A DNA stretch of 64,000 nt from Dactylosporangium vinaceum (GCF_019904175.1 NZ_CP061913.1:7936001-8000000), one strand, 5' to 3'. Shown: positions 43,191 to 52,478, numbered from the stretch's first letter. Notes: generated by a model not told the origin, from the sequence alone. Numbers and translations: made by a program.

Positions 43191-43522
43191 GCGCAAACTC
43201 TAAAGGCCGCACCGCAGTGTTCGTCCGTTCGGCCAGACCTGCCTCCTGACCTGCGCGTTTTGGTGGCGCCCGGCAACATCTGCGCCGAGAATGCCAAAAG
43301 TCCGCGCACGGGCGACCCGGCGAGGTAGCCTCGTTGGCGCTGCCGCTGTTGATATGTCCACAGTGGACCGGATCCCGCCGTTGCGCCCGTGAGCGGATGT
43401 GAGCCGGAACACTGTGTTTATTCATTCACGAACGTGACACTTCTAAACAAGGCCGGTCGGGAACACATCCCCTCCCGGCGGCGTTCGTTACACAACCAAG
43501 TCACCAAGAGAGGGTGAACGCC
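43191..43522. other. Intergenic region with inverted repeats and divergent promoters
   Basis: This 332-base stretch has no convincing gene. It holds the leaderless promoter of the flavoprotein gene at its left end, a perfect GTCCAC-A-GTGGAC palindrome (43356-43368), and a TCACG-AA-CGTGA palindrome ahead of the DUF4193 gene. A 12-codon ORF begins at 43354 (MSTVDRIPPLRP) but has no supporting Shine-Dalgarno. Confidence 0.5.
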
Positions 43523-43822
43523 ATGGCCATCAGCACCGACTACGACGCGCCACGCAACCCGGTCGGCGCCGACCTCGCTGAGGACAGCCTCGAGGAGCTC
43601 ACCGCCCGCCGGCAGAACGGCCAGTCGGCCGTCGTCGACGTGGACGAGAACGAGGCGGGCTTCGAGCTTCCGGGCGCGGAGCTGACCGACGAGGAGCTCA
43701 CAGTTCCCGTCGTGCCGATGCGGGTCGACGAGTTCCGCTGCTCGAGCTGCTTCCTGGTCCACCACCGCAGCCAGCTGTCGCGGGAGAAGAACGGCGCGCC
43801 GGTCTGCACCGAGTGCGATTGA
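43523..43822 (+). CDS. DUF4193 family protein (actinobacterial)
   Basis: A 99-residue acidic protein. The N-terminal half is variable and acidic. The C-terminal half carries DEFRCSSCFLVHHRSQLS and GAPVCTECD, a four-cysteine zinc-ribbon-like motif that defines the family, which occurs almost only in actinobacteria. Function unknown. GAGAGGG lies eight bases before the ATG; a GTG at 43514 is an alternative start. Confidence 0.9.
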   Translation: MAISTDYDAPRNPVGADLAEDSLEELTARRQNGQSAVVDVDENEAGFELPGAELTDEELTVPVVPMRVDEFRCSSCFLVHHRSQLSREKNGAPVCTECD

Positions 43823-43836
43823 TACATACCGGGTGA

Positions 43837-44739
43837 CTAACCGCGGATCCTGACGCGAGTCAGGTCCGTGGCCACAACCACCTCACCGTCGAAGACCGCT
43901 GCCGCCTCCCGTTCCCACTGGAGGAGCGACAAGTCGTCGTAGCGCTGCGAGAAGTGGGTCAGCACCAGGGTGCCGACCCCGCTTTCCGCGGCCACCCGCG
44001 CCGCCTGCCCGGCGGTCAGGTGCCCGTGCGCGACGGCCAGGTCCTCGTCGGCGGTGAGGTACGTCGACTCGATCACGAGCACGTCGGCCCCCTCGGCGAG
44101 GGCGAACACGCCCGGGCACAGCCGCGTGTCCATGACGAAGGCGAAGCGCTGCCCCCGGCGCGGTTCACTGACGTCCTCCAGCCGCACCCCGCGCAGCTCC
44201 CCCTGCCGCTGCAGCACGGCCACGTCCGGCCCGGCGATGCCGTGGGCGCGCAGCCGGTCCGGGAGCATCCGCCGCCCGTCGGGCTCCACGAGCCGATACC
44301 CGTACGCCTCGATCCCGTGGTCGAGCGGCTGCGCCTCGAGCCGGAACCTCGCCGTCTCGGCCAGCAGCCCGCCCTCGGTGACCGGCCGCTTGGTGATCTT
44401 GGCGACGTCGTAGAACGGGCTGGCGTGGCGCAGGCGGTCGAAGTACACCTCGCCACTGCCCGGAAAATAGGCCTGGACGTCGTGGGGCGAGCCGTCCAGG
44501 GAGATCCGCTGGACGACCCCGGGCAGGCCGAGGCAGTGGTCGCCGTGGAAGTGGGTCAGGCCGATCCGGGTGATGGCGCTGGCGCTGACCCCGGCGTGGA
44601 CCATCTGCCGCTGGGTCCCGTCGCCGGGATCGAAGAGGATGCCCTCGCCGTCCCAGGCCAGGAAGTAGCCGTTGTGGTTGCGCGCCCGGGTCGGGACCTG
44701 GCTGGCGGTGCCGAGCACGACGAGCTCACGGAGCGACAT
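43837..44739 (-). CDS. rnz: Ribonuclease Z (tRNA 3' endonuclease)
   Basis: A 300-residue metallo-beta-lactamase-fold enzyme that trims the 3' ends of tRNA precursors. The zinc motif is LTHFHGDHCLGLPG, later metal ligands lie in FVMDTRLC and VLTHFSQRYDD, and an exosite segment (residues about 150-190) is present. ATG 44739 follows TACAGT (complement of 44747-44752) by seven bases. The start overlaps the end of the upstream phosphotransferase gene by 14 bases. Confidence 0.93.
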   Translation of the reverse strand: MSLRELVVLGTASQVPTRARNHNGYFLAWDGEGILFDPGDGTQRQMVHAGVSASAITRIGLTHFHGDHCLGLPGVVQRISLDGSPHDVQAYFPGSGEVYFDRLRHASPFYDVAKITKRPVTEGGLLAETARFRLEAQPLDHGIEAYGYRLVEPDGRRMLPDRLRAHGIAGPDVAVLQRQGELRGVRLEDVSEPRRGQRFAFVMDTRLCPGVFALAEGADVLVIESTYLTADEDLAVAHGHLTAGQAARVAAESGVGTLVLTHFSQRYDDLSLLQWEREAAAVFDGEVVVATDLTRVRIRG

Positions 44740-45457
44740 TACGGCGACTGTACCGGCGGCTCCAGGCGATCCGCGCCCGCATCTCGCCCTCCAGGCCGTC
44801 GCGCACCCAGTCCGCCTGCGGCTGCACCCCCTCCGCGGCGAGCCGCCGGACCAGGTCGAGCGTGCACTCCTGCTGGAGCACGACCTGCTCGGCCAGCCCG
44901 TCGGGGTCGATGCCGTAGGCCCGGGCGAAGATGCCGATCCGCCGCTGCCGGTCCGGCGGGGCCGGGTGGTGGTACGACCGCAGCGCCTCCTCGTCGTCCC
45001 GGAAGGGCGCCACGTATTCCAGCGCGTAGGCGACATCGTGCACGGGCGGCTTCAGCACGGCGTAGTCCCAGTCGAGGATGCCGACCGGCGCGCCGGCCCG
45101 CCAGACCAGGTTCCAGGGCCCGAAGTCGCCGTGGCACATGATCCGGCCGTCCGGCGCGGGCCGGAACCCGGCGACGGCGTCGTGGTACTCCCGCAGCAGC
45201 CGCCCCATCGCCGCCAGCCCGCCCTCGTCCGCCGCGTGCCGCCACCCCGCGCCCCCGGACTCGCCGTCGAGGTAGGTGAGGATCTCGCGGCCCTGCTCAT
45301 CGATCCCGAGAAAGCGCGGCGAGTACGGGAAGCCGACCCGCTCCAGGTACGCAAGGAGCGCATGGACCTCGCCGCTCCACGGGTGCACCGGCCGCCGGAC
45401 CGTGTCCCCGACCCTGGTCACGGTCCGGTGCGGCGTCGCCTGGAGCACCTCGTCCAT
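44726..45457 (-). CDS. Phosphotransferase of the APH/choline-kinase superfamily
   Basis: A 243-residue enzyme. RIMCHGDFGPWNLVW is the catalytic loop and GILDWDYAVLKPP the metal loop. The N-terminal lobe is short, so the ATP-binding lysine is hard to place. The substrate is unknown. ATG follows TAGGGT (complement of 45465-45470) by seven bases. Its 3' end overlaps the rnz promoter and start. Confidence 0.85.
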   Translation of the reverse strand: MDEVLQATPHRTVTRVGDTVRRPVHPWSGEVHALLAYLERVGFPYSPRFLGIDEQGREILTYLDGESGGAGWRHAADEGGLAAMGRLLREYHDAVAGFRPAPDGRIMCHGDFGPWNLVWRAGAPVGILDWDYAVLKPPVHDVAYALEYVAPFRDDEEALRSYHHPAPPDRQRRIGIFARAYGIDPDGLAEQVVLQQECTLDLVRRLAAEGVQPQADWVRDGLEGEMRARIAWSRRYSRRNVAP

Positions 45458-45520
45458 GCGCCGGACCCTATCGGCCGCAGTGCCACAGCCGCGGCACCGC
45501 GTCGGCCGCGCCCACCACGA

Positions 45521-45570
45521 CCGTGCGGTCCCTTCGGCCGGCGGTCACCCCAGTCGAGGGGACCGCACGG
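45521..45570 (-). terminator. Possible terminator after the VanW gene
   Basis: Perfect 12-base arms 45521-45532 and 45559-45570 enclose a 26-base loop 25 bases past the vanW-like stop. The loop is long and there is no U-tract, so a regulatory palindrome is also possible. Confidence 0.4.
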
Positions 45571-45595
45571 CCGCCGGGTTGAGGGGGCGGCGATA

Positions 45596-47305
45596 TCAGG
45601 CCGCGGCGCCCGGGGGCGGCGCGCCGCAGATGAAGTGCGGCTCGGGGTCGTAGCGCCACGTGAAGCGCTCGCGGCGGACCTCGTGGCCGTCCTGGCTGAA
45701 GACGCGGTACGCCTCCTGCGTGAAGCCGGGCGCGCCGGCCGTCGGGTTGCAGTCGGCTTCCTGGAGGTACTCCGTCTTCGGCTGGACGATCTTGGTGCGG
45801 GGCCCGTAGACGGTCGCGATGTCGTAGCGCTTGGTGCCGTACAGCGTGACCGTCACGGAGTCGTCGGTCGTCGCGGTGTCGATGAGCACGCCGCTCGGGC
45901 CGTCGTTGCGGATGCGCAGGTCCAGCGACGGGTAGACCACTGTCGCCTCGATGACCGCCGGGTACCTGTCGAAGTAGTAGCTGTGCGGGTGGTGCTCGAC
46001 GTCCTGCAGCCCGGCCAGGTACGCGGCGTTGAACAGCGTCGTGGCCACCTGGGAGACGCCGCCGCCCGAGCTGTTCTTGATCTTGCCCATCTCGATGCCG
46101 GGCGCGTCGACGTACCCCTTCGCGTGGGTGCGCTCCCCCACCCGCTCGTTGAGGCTGAACGTCTCGCCGGGGCGGATGAGCATCCCGCGCAGCGCCTCGG
46201 CCATGGTCCGGATGTTCACGACGCGGGGCTGGCCCGGCTCGAAGTGGGTGGTGAACGAGCCGGCCGGGCCGCTCACGCCGAGCTTGCCCAGCTCCGCCGC
46301 GGTGGTGGCGGCAGGCGCGGAGGTCATCGGCACCGTGACCCGCCGCGGGGTGGCCGTGGAGCGCAGCGCCTCGAGCAGCTTCGGCGTCGACAGGTCGACC
46401 CGGCTGCCGTCGGTCTCGGCCCGGATGACCGGGCGGCCGCCGACGACCTCGAACCGGGCGTCGGCCGCCGGCACCTCGACCTTGGCGAACGCCGCCGCGG
46501 CCGACTTGCGCAGGGCGGCGGCGTCGAGCGCGGGCACGATGTGGCCGTCGGCGTCGGACTCGAGGCGCAGGGCACCCGCGATCCCGGACGCGGTCACCGT
46601 CACCTCCCCGCGCGGCGTGGCCAGCACCAGCGGCCCGGCGACGGCCGGGGTGGCGAGGTCGCGGATCAGGCGGTCGACGTCGGCGCGGGTGTCCTTCGGC
46701 AGCAGGTCCGCCACCGGGAACTCGAGCGCCGGGCGGCGCAGCCAGCCGGTCTCGGCCAGCCGGGCGATGCCGGTGCGGTCCAGGCCGCGGCCCGGCTCCG
46801 GGTACACCGCGATCGGCTTCAGCCCGTCGAAGCGCACGGCCGGCATGACCGGCGCGTCGCCCTGGGCGCCGAGGTGGTCCATGAGCGCGGCGTAGAGGCG
46901 GCCCGCGTCGACGTGCACGACCGGTGCGACGTCCTCGTCGGTGAACGGCGCCGGTGTGGCCGCGACCGCGCGGTCGATCGTCGCCGCGGCGTCGAGGGTC
47001 AGGCCGACCGCGGCCGGATCGATGACGGCCGGCTCGGTGCCGACCTTGACCGCGACCGGCTGGTGCAGGCGACCGGCGACGCCGCGCTCGAGGACCTGCA
47101 GCGCCTCGGCCCGGGACTTCCCGCCGAGGTCGAGGCCCAGCACGTGTACGCCGCGATCGACATCGTGCGCATACGTCCGCAGCACCGTCAGCCCGGGCAC
47201 GACCACGAGCAGCGTGACCGCCATCACCAGCCGGCGCCGGCGCACCGTCCGGCGGCGGCGCAGCATCGGCGGCACGACGGGCCGGGTTCTGACATCGGTA
47301 ACCAT
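45596..47305 (-). CDS. VanW-family peptidoglycan-associated membrane protein
   Basis: A 569-residue protein. A basic N-terminus (RRRRTVRRRR) precedes one transmembrane helix (residues about 27-45). Two putative peptidoglycan-binding domains of the YoaR type follow (residues about 100-330), then a VanW domain (about 345-540: GETFSLNERVGERTHAKGY, SSGGGVSQVATTLFNAAYLAG). VanW proteins accompany some glycopeptide-resistance clusters, but stand-alone copies like this are common and their function is unsettled. There are no van genes nearby. Confidence 0.9.
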   Translation of the reverse strand: MVTDVRTRPVVPPMLRRRRTVRRRRLVMAVTLLVVVPGLTVLRTYAHDVDRGVHVLGLDLGGKSRAEALQVLERGVAGRLHQPVAVKVGTEPAVIDPAAVGLTLDAAATIDRAVAATPAPFTDEDVAPVVHVDAGRLYAALMDHLGAQGDAPVMPAVRFDGLKPIAVYPEPGRGLDRTGIARLAETGWLRRPALEFPVADLLPKDTRADVDRLIRDLATPAVAGPLVLATPRGEVTVTASGIAGALRLESDADGHIVPALDAAALRKSAAAAFAKVEVPAADARFEVVGGRPVIRAETDGSRVDLSTPKLLEALRSTATPRRVTVPMTSAPAATTAAELGKLGVSGPAGSFTTHFEPGQPRVVNIRTMAEALRGMLIRPGETFSLNERVGERTHAKGYVDAPGIEMGKIKNSSGGGVSQVATTLFNAAYLAGLQDVEHHPHSYYFDRYPAVIEATVVYPSLDLRIRNDGPSGVLIDTATTDDSVTVTLYGTKRYDIATVYGPRTKIVQPKTEYLQEADCNPTAGAPGFTQEAYRVFSQDGHEVRRERFTWRYDPEPHFICGAPPPGAAA

Positions 47306-47460
47306 GGCATTACCGTGCCCGATTTGTTACGTTAGTTCACAAAAGTCGACACCGATGTCCCCGAAAGTGTCACCGCGAATGCCCAGCGTGAGCGCGGGGC
47401 CGGGGCGATGTGCCGTCTGTGGGCTCCGCCAACGACACTGACGAGCCTCGCTGGCAGGAT

Positions 47461-48294
47461 ATGAGGGTGCGTCAGTTCCGGACCCTGGCAATGAGGGTGC
47501 GCTCGCCCGAGGCGAGTGCGGCCCTGACGCATGCCGCTCACCGCATCGGCCTGCCGGTGGCCCAGCTGCCCGGGGACCCGGCTGAGGTCAACGGGCTGCA
47601 CTCGGCCGACGGGGTCGCCTGGCGGGCGGCCGGCGGCTACCTCACCACGCTCATCGCCGGCGGCGCCGACGTGTGCCTCTACGGCGCGTCCCCGACCTGG
47701 TTCGCCGCCCTCCCGAAGGACGTCACCGGCCGCGACATCCGCCTGGTGAGCGTCGGCGAGGCCCCCGACGTCGTCGGCCCCCGGCCGGCCGTGGCCAAGC
47801 TCGCCGACGAGAAGCACCCGGCGTTCTCCGCGGCCTGGGTCCGCAACGCCGACGACCTGCGCAACCGGCTGCGCACGGCCCGCCTCCCGGCCGACAGCAC
47901 GCTGATCATCATGGACCACTGGCTGGACCTGGCCTCGGAATACCGCGTCTTCACGATCGGCCGCCAGCCCGTCGCCTGGAGCCCCTACCTGGTCGAGGGC
48001 GAGGAGTGGAGCCCGACCCTGCGCATGCACCGCGCCTCCTGGCACGACGAGGCGGCCGACTTCGTCGGGCTGATGCTCGCCGATCTCCCGGCCGACAATG
48101 TGCCGCCCACCGCCGTCATCGACGTCGGCCGCACCGAGACCGGCGAGTTCGCGGTCCTCGAGGTCAACAACGTGTGGAGCTCCGGGCTGTACTCGTGCGA
48201 CCCCGACGGTGTCCTGCGAGCCGTCCTGGCCGCCAACGACCCCGACTGCCACCCGCGCTGGCGATGGCAGCCGGCCCCGGCGCTCGGTGCCTGA
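47461..48294 (+). CDS. ATP-grasp domain protein (DUF4343-like)
   Basis: A 277-residue soluble protein. The C-terminal half has the ATP-grasp strand pattern (LASEYRVFTIGRQPVAWSPY, VIDVGRTETGEFAVLEVNNV). The acidic E-V-N-N metal site is typical of ligases that join a carboxylate to an amine. The N-terminal half is a variable recognition domain. Its stop overlaps the next gene by eight bases, so an enzyme pair with the phosphoribosyltransferase is likely. The ATG at 47461 has only a weak AGGA. Confidence 0.75.
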   Translation: MRVRQFRTLAMRVRSPEASAALTHAAHRIGLPVAQLPGDPAEVNGLHSADGVAWRAAGGYLTTLIAGGADVCLYGASPTWFAALPKDVTGRDIRLVSVGEAPDVVGPRPAVAKLADEKHPAFSAAWVRNADDLRNRLRTARLPADSTLIIMDHWLDLASEYRVFTIGRQPVAWSPYLVEGEEWSPTLRMHRASWHDEAADFVGLMLADLPADNVPPTAVIDVGRTETGEFAVLEVNNVWSSGLYSCDPDGVLRAVLAANDPDCHPRWRWQPAPALGA

Positions 48295-48829
48295 CCTCCG
48301 CACCCGCCTGCGCGTCGGCTTCCACTGGCGGGGCGGCCCCGACGTGGCCTTCGCGGACATCACGGAGTGGTGGCGCGACCCGGCGGTCCTGCGCGAACTC
48401 CCCCCGGCCCTGACCGCCCTCGTCCCCGGCGCCCCGACCGTAGTGATCGGCCCGGCGTCGCGCGGCACGCTGCTCGGCGCGCTCGTCGCCGCCCACCTGG
48501 GCGTCGGCCTGGTCGAGGTCCGCAAGAACGACCGGGTGGCCCGGCACTCGCCAGTCCACACGCACCGCTCGCTGCCGGCCGGCTACCACGAGGGCGGCGC
48601 GCAGCTGAGCTTCCGGCGCGCCCTGATCCGCCCGGACGACCGCGTCCTGTGCGTGGACGACTGGGTGGAGAGCGGCGGCCAGGCGGCGGCGATCCACGCC
48701 ATGGTCACCGAGATCGGCGCGGCGTGGCTCGGGCTGGCCGCTGTCGTCGACGACCTCCCGCCCGGCTCCCCGCTGCGGGCCGGCCTGGGCGTGCGCTCCC
48801 TGCTGACGGCCGGCGACCTATCCGAATGA
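48287..48829 (+). CDS. Phosphoribosyltransferase-like protein
   Basis: A 180-residue protein. RVLCVDDWVESGGQAAAIHAMV is the PRPP-binding motif of type I phosphoribosyltransferases (hydrophobic-DD followed by a Gly-containing turn), and VVIGPASRGTLLGALVAAHLG is the preceding loop. The base substrate is unknown. It starts at GTG inside the ATP-grasp gene's end, and its own 3' end overlaps the convergent gene at 48818 by 12 bases. Confidence 0.82.
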   Translation: MPDLRTRLRVGFHWRGGPDVAFADITEWWRDPAVLRELPPALTALVPGAPTVVIGPASRGTLLGALVAAHLGVGLVEVRKNDRVARHSPVHTHRSLPAGYHEGGAQLSFRRALIRPDDRVLCVDDWVESGGQAAAIHAMVTEIGAAWLGLAAVVDDLPPGSPLRAGLGVRSLLTAGDLSE

Positions 48830-49867
48830 CAGGCGTTTGCGGCGCTGGGGCGGGCGGACGCCGTGGCGGGCGAGGACGGTGCGGGCCTTGGCGTGGTCGG
48901 ATGCGGTACAGCCGGGCGTCACCAGCATCAGGTGGGCCAGGGACTCCTCGATCGTGACCACGCGCCCGGCCCCGACCGCCGCGTCCAGCCGGCCGCGGAC
49001 CAGGTCACGCACCTCGCGGCGGTGGCCGGGCGCGCGGAAGGCCATGGTCACCAGCGCGAACAGTGCCGCGTCGGCCGCCCAGTCCTCGACGCCGAACGCG
49101 AGGTCGATGAGCACCTGCCGCCGGGTCGACGACGGCCACGGCTCGTCGGGCGCGTGGTGCAGCAGGCCGAGGCAGACCCACGGCTGCAGCAGGCGATACC
49201 AGTAAGTCGGCGTGGAGCGCGCCAGGTGCTGCCACCGCGCCGTGGGCGGCGGGTCGGGCAGGTGCGCGAGGAGCCCCAGCAGATCGTCGAGGGGCAGCTC
49301 ACCCAGCGGCGCCGCCTGGAGGTATCCGGACAGCATCGAGGGCCAGGTCTCGGCCCCGACCTGGTGCAGCATCGCCACCGCCCCGGCCGAGGGCGGCGGC
49401 ACCGCGGCCACGGGCCTGACCCCGTCGTACCGCCAGATCGACGACCGCGCCGGCCGCCGCAGCGGCACCCGGATGTCCGGCTCGGGAAACGCGCCGATCC
49501 GCAGGTCCACCGGCCCGATGACCCGCCGCGCGGCGAGCAGCGCGGTCGCCGGCTCGGCCGCGGAGAGGCTGAGCCGCCCGACCTCGACCTGATCGCCCTG
49601 CGCCCGGCGCGCCGCGATCTCGTTCGCCGCGAGGCAGACGGCCTCGGCCGGCATGGGCACCCAGTTGAGCCAGGACCGGGTCGCCCCGGCGAGCGCGAAC
49701 ACCACATCGGTCATGGCGCAGGGATGTGGATCGTCGACGATGGCCACGAGATCGGCCACGTCACCCCCGACCCGGAACCGCAGCCCCCGCCGCGCCGCGT
49801 CACGATGCCGGAACTTCGAGTCCCGAGCCAGCCGCCGCAGTTCCCCGTCGGCGTCCTCCGTGATCAT
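48818..49867 (-). CDS. Uncharacterised actinobacterial protein
   Basis: A 349-residue soluble protein, mostly helical, rich in Trp and Leu (TRSWLNWVPMPAEAVCLAANE, QHLARSTPTYWYRLLQPWVCLGLLHHAP), with a basic C-terminus (PPQRRKRLSFG). The pattern suggests a HEAT-like repeat fold, but no family is recognised. I use ATG 49867 rather than the in-frame start at 49903. It lies 80 bases downstream of the mannosidase gene stop on the same strand. Confidence 0.7.
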   Translation of the reverse strand: MITEDADGELRRLARDSKFRHRDAARRGLRFRVGGDVADLVAIVDDPHPCAMTDVVFALAGATRSWLNWVPMPAEAVCLAANEIAARRAQGDQVEVGRLSLSAAEPATALLAARRVIGPVDLRIGAFPEPDIRVPLRRPARSSIWRYDGVRPVAAVPPPSAGAVAMLHQVGAETWPSMLSGYLQAAPLGELPLDDLLGLLAHLPDPPPTARWQHLARSTPTYWYRLLQPWVCLGLLHHAPDEPWPSSTRRQVLIDLAFGVEDWAADAALFALVTMAFRAPGHRREVRDLVRGRLDAAVGAGRVVTIEESLAHLMLVTPGCTASDHAKARTVLARHGVRPPQRRKRLSFG

Positions 49868-49947
49868 GGCGGGCAGGATAGTCCGCCGGCACCGCGACGG
49901 CACCGCCGCCCCCTGTCCGCACGCTGCGGCGGGAAGGGCCGTCCCGG

Positions 49948-52392
49948 TCAGCCGGTGATGAGGTCGTTGGCGGTGCGCAGGACCGGGGCGCTCGACCAGC
50001 GCTGCGGGTCAAGCTCTCCCGCACCCGTGACGTGCAGGGTGACGGTCTCGCCGGGCATGAGGGTCAGGAGCTGGCGGTCCACGGTGGCGGCGGGGTCGAC
50101 CCGGTCCGGGAAGACGGTCAGGTCGCGCAGCAGCGTGTGGGCCGTCACGTGCAGGTCGACGCCGTCCGGGGCCGCGCTCACCGTCACCGCGGCCGACGGG
50201 CGGGGGTAGGCCAGGTCGACGTCCTCGGCGAAGAAGTGGACGGCGCGGTCGCCCGGGAGGTCGGCGACCAGGAGCTCGGCGGACGGGGACTCCGGGGTGG
50301 CGACCTCGGGTGGCAGCGGTACCGTCACCGCGCCCCCGGCCGGCACGTCCACGCTCAGCGTGACCTTCGCGCGCGGGGTGCCGTCGAAGGCGAGCCGGCG
50401 GACGTCCAGCTCGGCGCGCCACGGCTCAGGGGTGTCGTTGACCGCGACCACCGCCACCGCGCCCTCGCGGGGCTGGAACGTCACCAGCCGGTCGGCGTAC
50501 ACCCGGCGCAGGGCGAACCAGAGGGGCTTGCGACGGCCGTCGCCGTCGACCGCGGACCAGGACGTGACGGGCCAGTTGTCGTTGAGCTGCCAGACGATCG
50601 TGCCCATGCAGAAGGGCTTCAGGGCGCGGAAGTGCTCGATGCCGAACGCGATCGCGCGGGACTGGTTGAGCTGCGTGGCCCAGTGCCAGTCGTCGATGCC
50701 GTCGACGGGCGGGAAGTGGCCCACGAGGCCGCGCGCGAGCTTGTCGTTGCCGCCGATCGCCTTCTGGTGGTGGGCGACGCCGGGCGACTGCGGCGTGAGC
50801 GGGTCGTCGCTGACGGCGCGGCGCAGGGTCGCGAAGGCGGGCGGCGCCTGGAAGCCGAACTCGGCCACGAACCGCGGGCGGTAGGTGGCGTAGTGGCGGT
50901 AGTCGTGGGTGTTCCACACGTCCCAGATGTGGGTCGTGCCGTGTGCGGGGTCGTTGGGGTGGACGGCTGCGCCGTGGGCGTCGACACCGCCGGAGTAGGG
51001 GCTGCCGGGCCAGTACGGGCGGGTCGGGTCGAGCTCGTGCACGATCCCGGGCAGCACGCGCAGGTAGTAGCCCTCGCCCCAGGTGCGGCCCTCGAGGTGC
51101 TCGGGCCAGCCCCAGTCGTGGAAGCCCCAGATGTTCTCGTTGTTGCCGACCCACATGACCAGGCTCGGGTGCGGCATGAGCCGCGCGACCTGCTCCCGCG
51201 CCTCGGCCGCCACCTCGCTGCCGAGCGGCTCCTCCTCCGGGTACGCCGCGCAGGCGAACGGGAAGTCCTGGCCCACGAGGACGCCGAGCTCGTCGGCGAC
51301 GTCGTAGAAGTCGTCGCTCTCGTAGCGCCCGCCGCCCCACACGCGCAGGAAGTTGACGCCCGCGGCGACGCCCTGGCCGATCCGCTCGGCGTAGCGGGCC
51401 CGGTCGACCCGGGTCACGAACGCGTCGTCGGGGATCCAGTTGACCCCGCGCACGAACACCGGCTCGCCGTTGACCCGCAGCACGAACCGGGAGCCGCCGG
51501 CGTCGGCCGCGGTGTCGAGCTCGACGGTCCGGAACCCGATCCGCCGCGTCCACGCGTCGAGCACGCCACCCTCGGCGGTGAGCTCGACGCGAAGGTCGTG
51601 CAGCGTCGCCGCGCCGAAGCCGCGCGGCCACCACAGCGCGGCGCCGGGCACCTCGACGACGACCGACGCCGCGAGCGCGCCCGCGGGCACCTCGACGGCC
51701 GACTCGACCCCGCCGACCGACGCGGTGACGACGACCGGGACGTCGGTGGTGCGCTCCAGGTCGACGAGCACCTCGACCCGGCCGGTGGACCCGGTGACCG
51801 TGACGACCGGGCGGACCCGGGCCAGGCGGGCGGTGGACCAGGCGTGCAGGCCGATCGGCTGCCAGATGCCGGCGGTGACGACCGTCGGGCCCCAGTCCCA
51901 GCCGAAGTTGCAGGCCATCTTGCGGATGTACTGGAACGGCTCGGGGTAGGCGTTGGGCCGCGGGCCGAGGGAGTCGCGGACACCCTCGGCGTAGTCGTAG
52001 GCCGAGTCGAACCGGACGCTGAGCCGGTTGCCGGTGGGCCGCAGCAGGCCGGTGACGTCGAAGCGGTACCCCCGGTGCTGGTTGGCGGTCCGGCCGAGCT
52101 CGGTGCCGTTGAGGGTGACGGTGGCGACGGTGTCGAGGCCGTCGGCGACGAGGTCGATGCGCTCGGCGCGCAGCTCGGCGGCGTCGAACGAGGTCTCGTA
52201 CAGCCACGGCGTGCGCCCGATCCAGTGCAGCCGCACCTCGTTGTCGTCGAGGAACGGGTCGGGGATCGCGCCGGCCGCCAGGAGGTCGGTGTGCACGCAG
52301 CCGGGCACCGCCGCCGGGAGGGTGTCCTCGACCGGCGCCGCCGCCGCGGCCCGAACGGTCCAGCCGGAGTGCAGGGGACGCAAGACTGACAT
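49948..52392 (-). CDS. GH2 beta-mannosidase
   Basis: An 814-residue cytoplasmic enzyme. A jelly-roll sugar-binding domain (residues about 1-190, GWDWGPTVVTAGIWQPI), an immunoglobulin-like domain (about 195-300) and a TIM barrel (about 305-640) are followed by C-terminal beta domains. WVGNNENIWGF holds the acid/base Glu and VAEFGFQAPP the nucleophile Glu, both typical of GH2 mannosidases. It releases mannose from imported mannooligosaccharides. ATG 52392 has GGGAG nine bases upstream. It is the last gene of the mannan operon and has its own operator-like sites. Confidence 0.92.
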   Translation of the reverse strand: MSVLRPLHSGWTVRAAAAAPVEDTLPAAVPGCVHTDLLAAGAIPDPFLDDNEVRLHWIGRTPWLYETSFDAAELRAERIDLVADGLDTVATVTLNGTELGRTANQHRGYRFDVTGLLRPTGNRLSVRFDSAYDYAEGVRDSLGPRPNAYPEPFQYIRKMACNFGWDWGPTVVTAGIWQPIGLHAWSTARLARVRPVVTVTGSTGRVEVLVDLERTTDVPVVVTASVGGVESAVEVPAGALAASVVVEVPGAALWWPRGFGAATLHDLRVELTAEGGVLDAWTRRIGFRTVELDTAADAGGSRFVLRVNGEPVFVRGVNWIPDDAFVTRVDRARYAERIGQGVAAGVNFLRVWGGGRYESDDFYDVADELGVLVGQDFPFACAAYPEEEPLGSEVAAEAREQVARLMPHPSLVMWVGNNENIWGFHDWGWPEHLEGRTWGEGYYLRVLPGIVHELDPTRPYWPGSPYSGGVDAHGAAVHPNDPAHGTTHIWDVWNTHDYRHYATYRPRFVAEFGFQAPPAFATLRRAVSDDPLTPQSPGVAHHQKAIGGNDKLARGLVGHFPPVDGIDDWHWATQLNQSRAIAFGIEHFRALKPFCMGTIVWQLNDNWPVTSWSAVDGDGRRKPLWFALRRVYADRLVTFQPREGAVAVVAVNDTPEPWRAELDVRRLAFDGTPRAKVTLSVDVPAGGAVTVPLPPEVATPESPSAELLVADLPGDRAVHFFAEDVDLAYPRPSAAVTVSAAPDGVDLHVTAHTLLRDLTVFPDRVDPAATVDRQLLTLMPGETVTLHVTGAGELDPQRWSSAPVLRTANDLITG

Positions 52393-52408
52393 TGAGGATG
52401 CTCCCGAC

Positions 52409-52420
52409 TTAACCGTATAA
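52409..52420. promoter_or_regulatory. LacI-like operator 1 of the beta-mannosidase promoter
   Basis: TTAACCGTATAA, embedded in CTTA...TAAG, has a central CG and symmetric outer arms. It overlaps a TACGGT -10-like hexamer on the minus strand, 17 bases before the mannosidase ATG. Confidence 0.5.
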
Positions 52421-52466
52421 GTTTCAGCGGACAAAGCCTATGAGCGCCCGCGAAGCGGTGTCAACG

Positions 52467-52478
52467 TGAACCGGTTCA
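52467..52478. promoter_or_regulatory. LacI-like operator 2, overlapping the lacI stop codon
   Basis: TGAACCGGTTCA is a perfect 12-base palindrome with central CG. Its outer TGA is the stop codon of the LacI gene read on the minus strand. It is 75 bases upstream of the mannosidase start, suitable for autoregulation or repression of that gene. Confidence 0.6.

Noticed and set aside
40461..43328. A 955-codon frame antisense to the flavoprotein gene
   Set aside because: Shadow frame. The minus strand carries intact FAD and folate-domain motifs.
45596..47305. Vancomycin-resistance locus
   Set aside because: Only a VanW-type gene is present. The vanH, vanA/B/D-type ligase and vanX genes are absent, and solitary VanW proteins are common.
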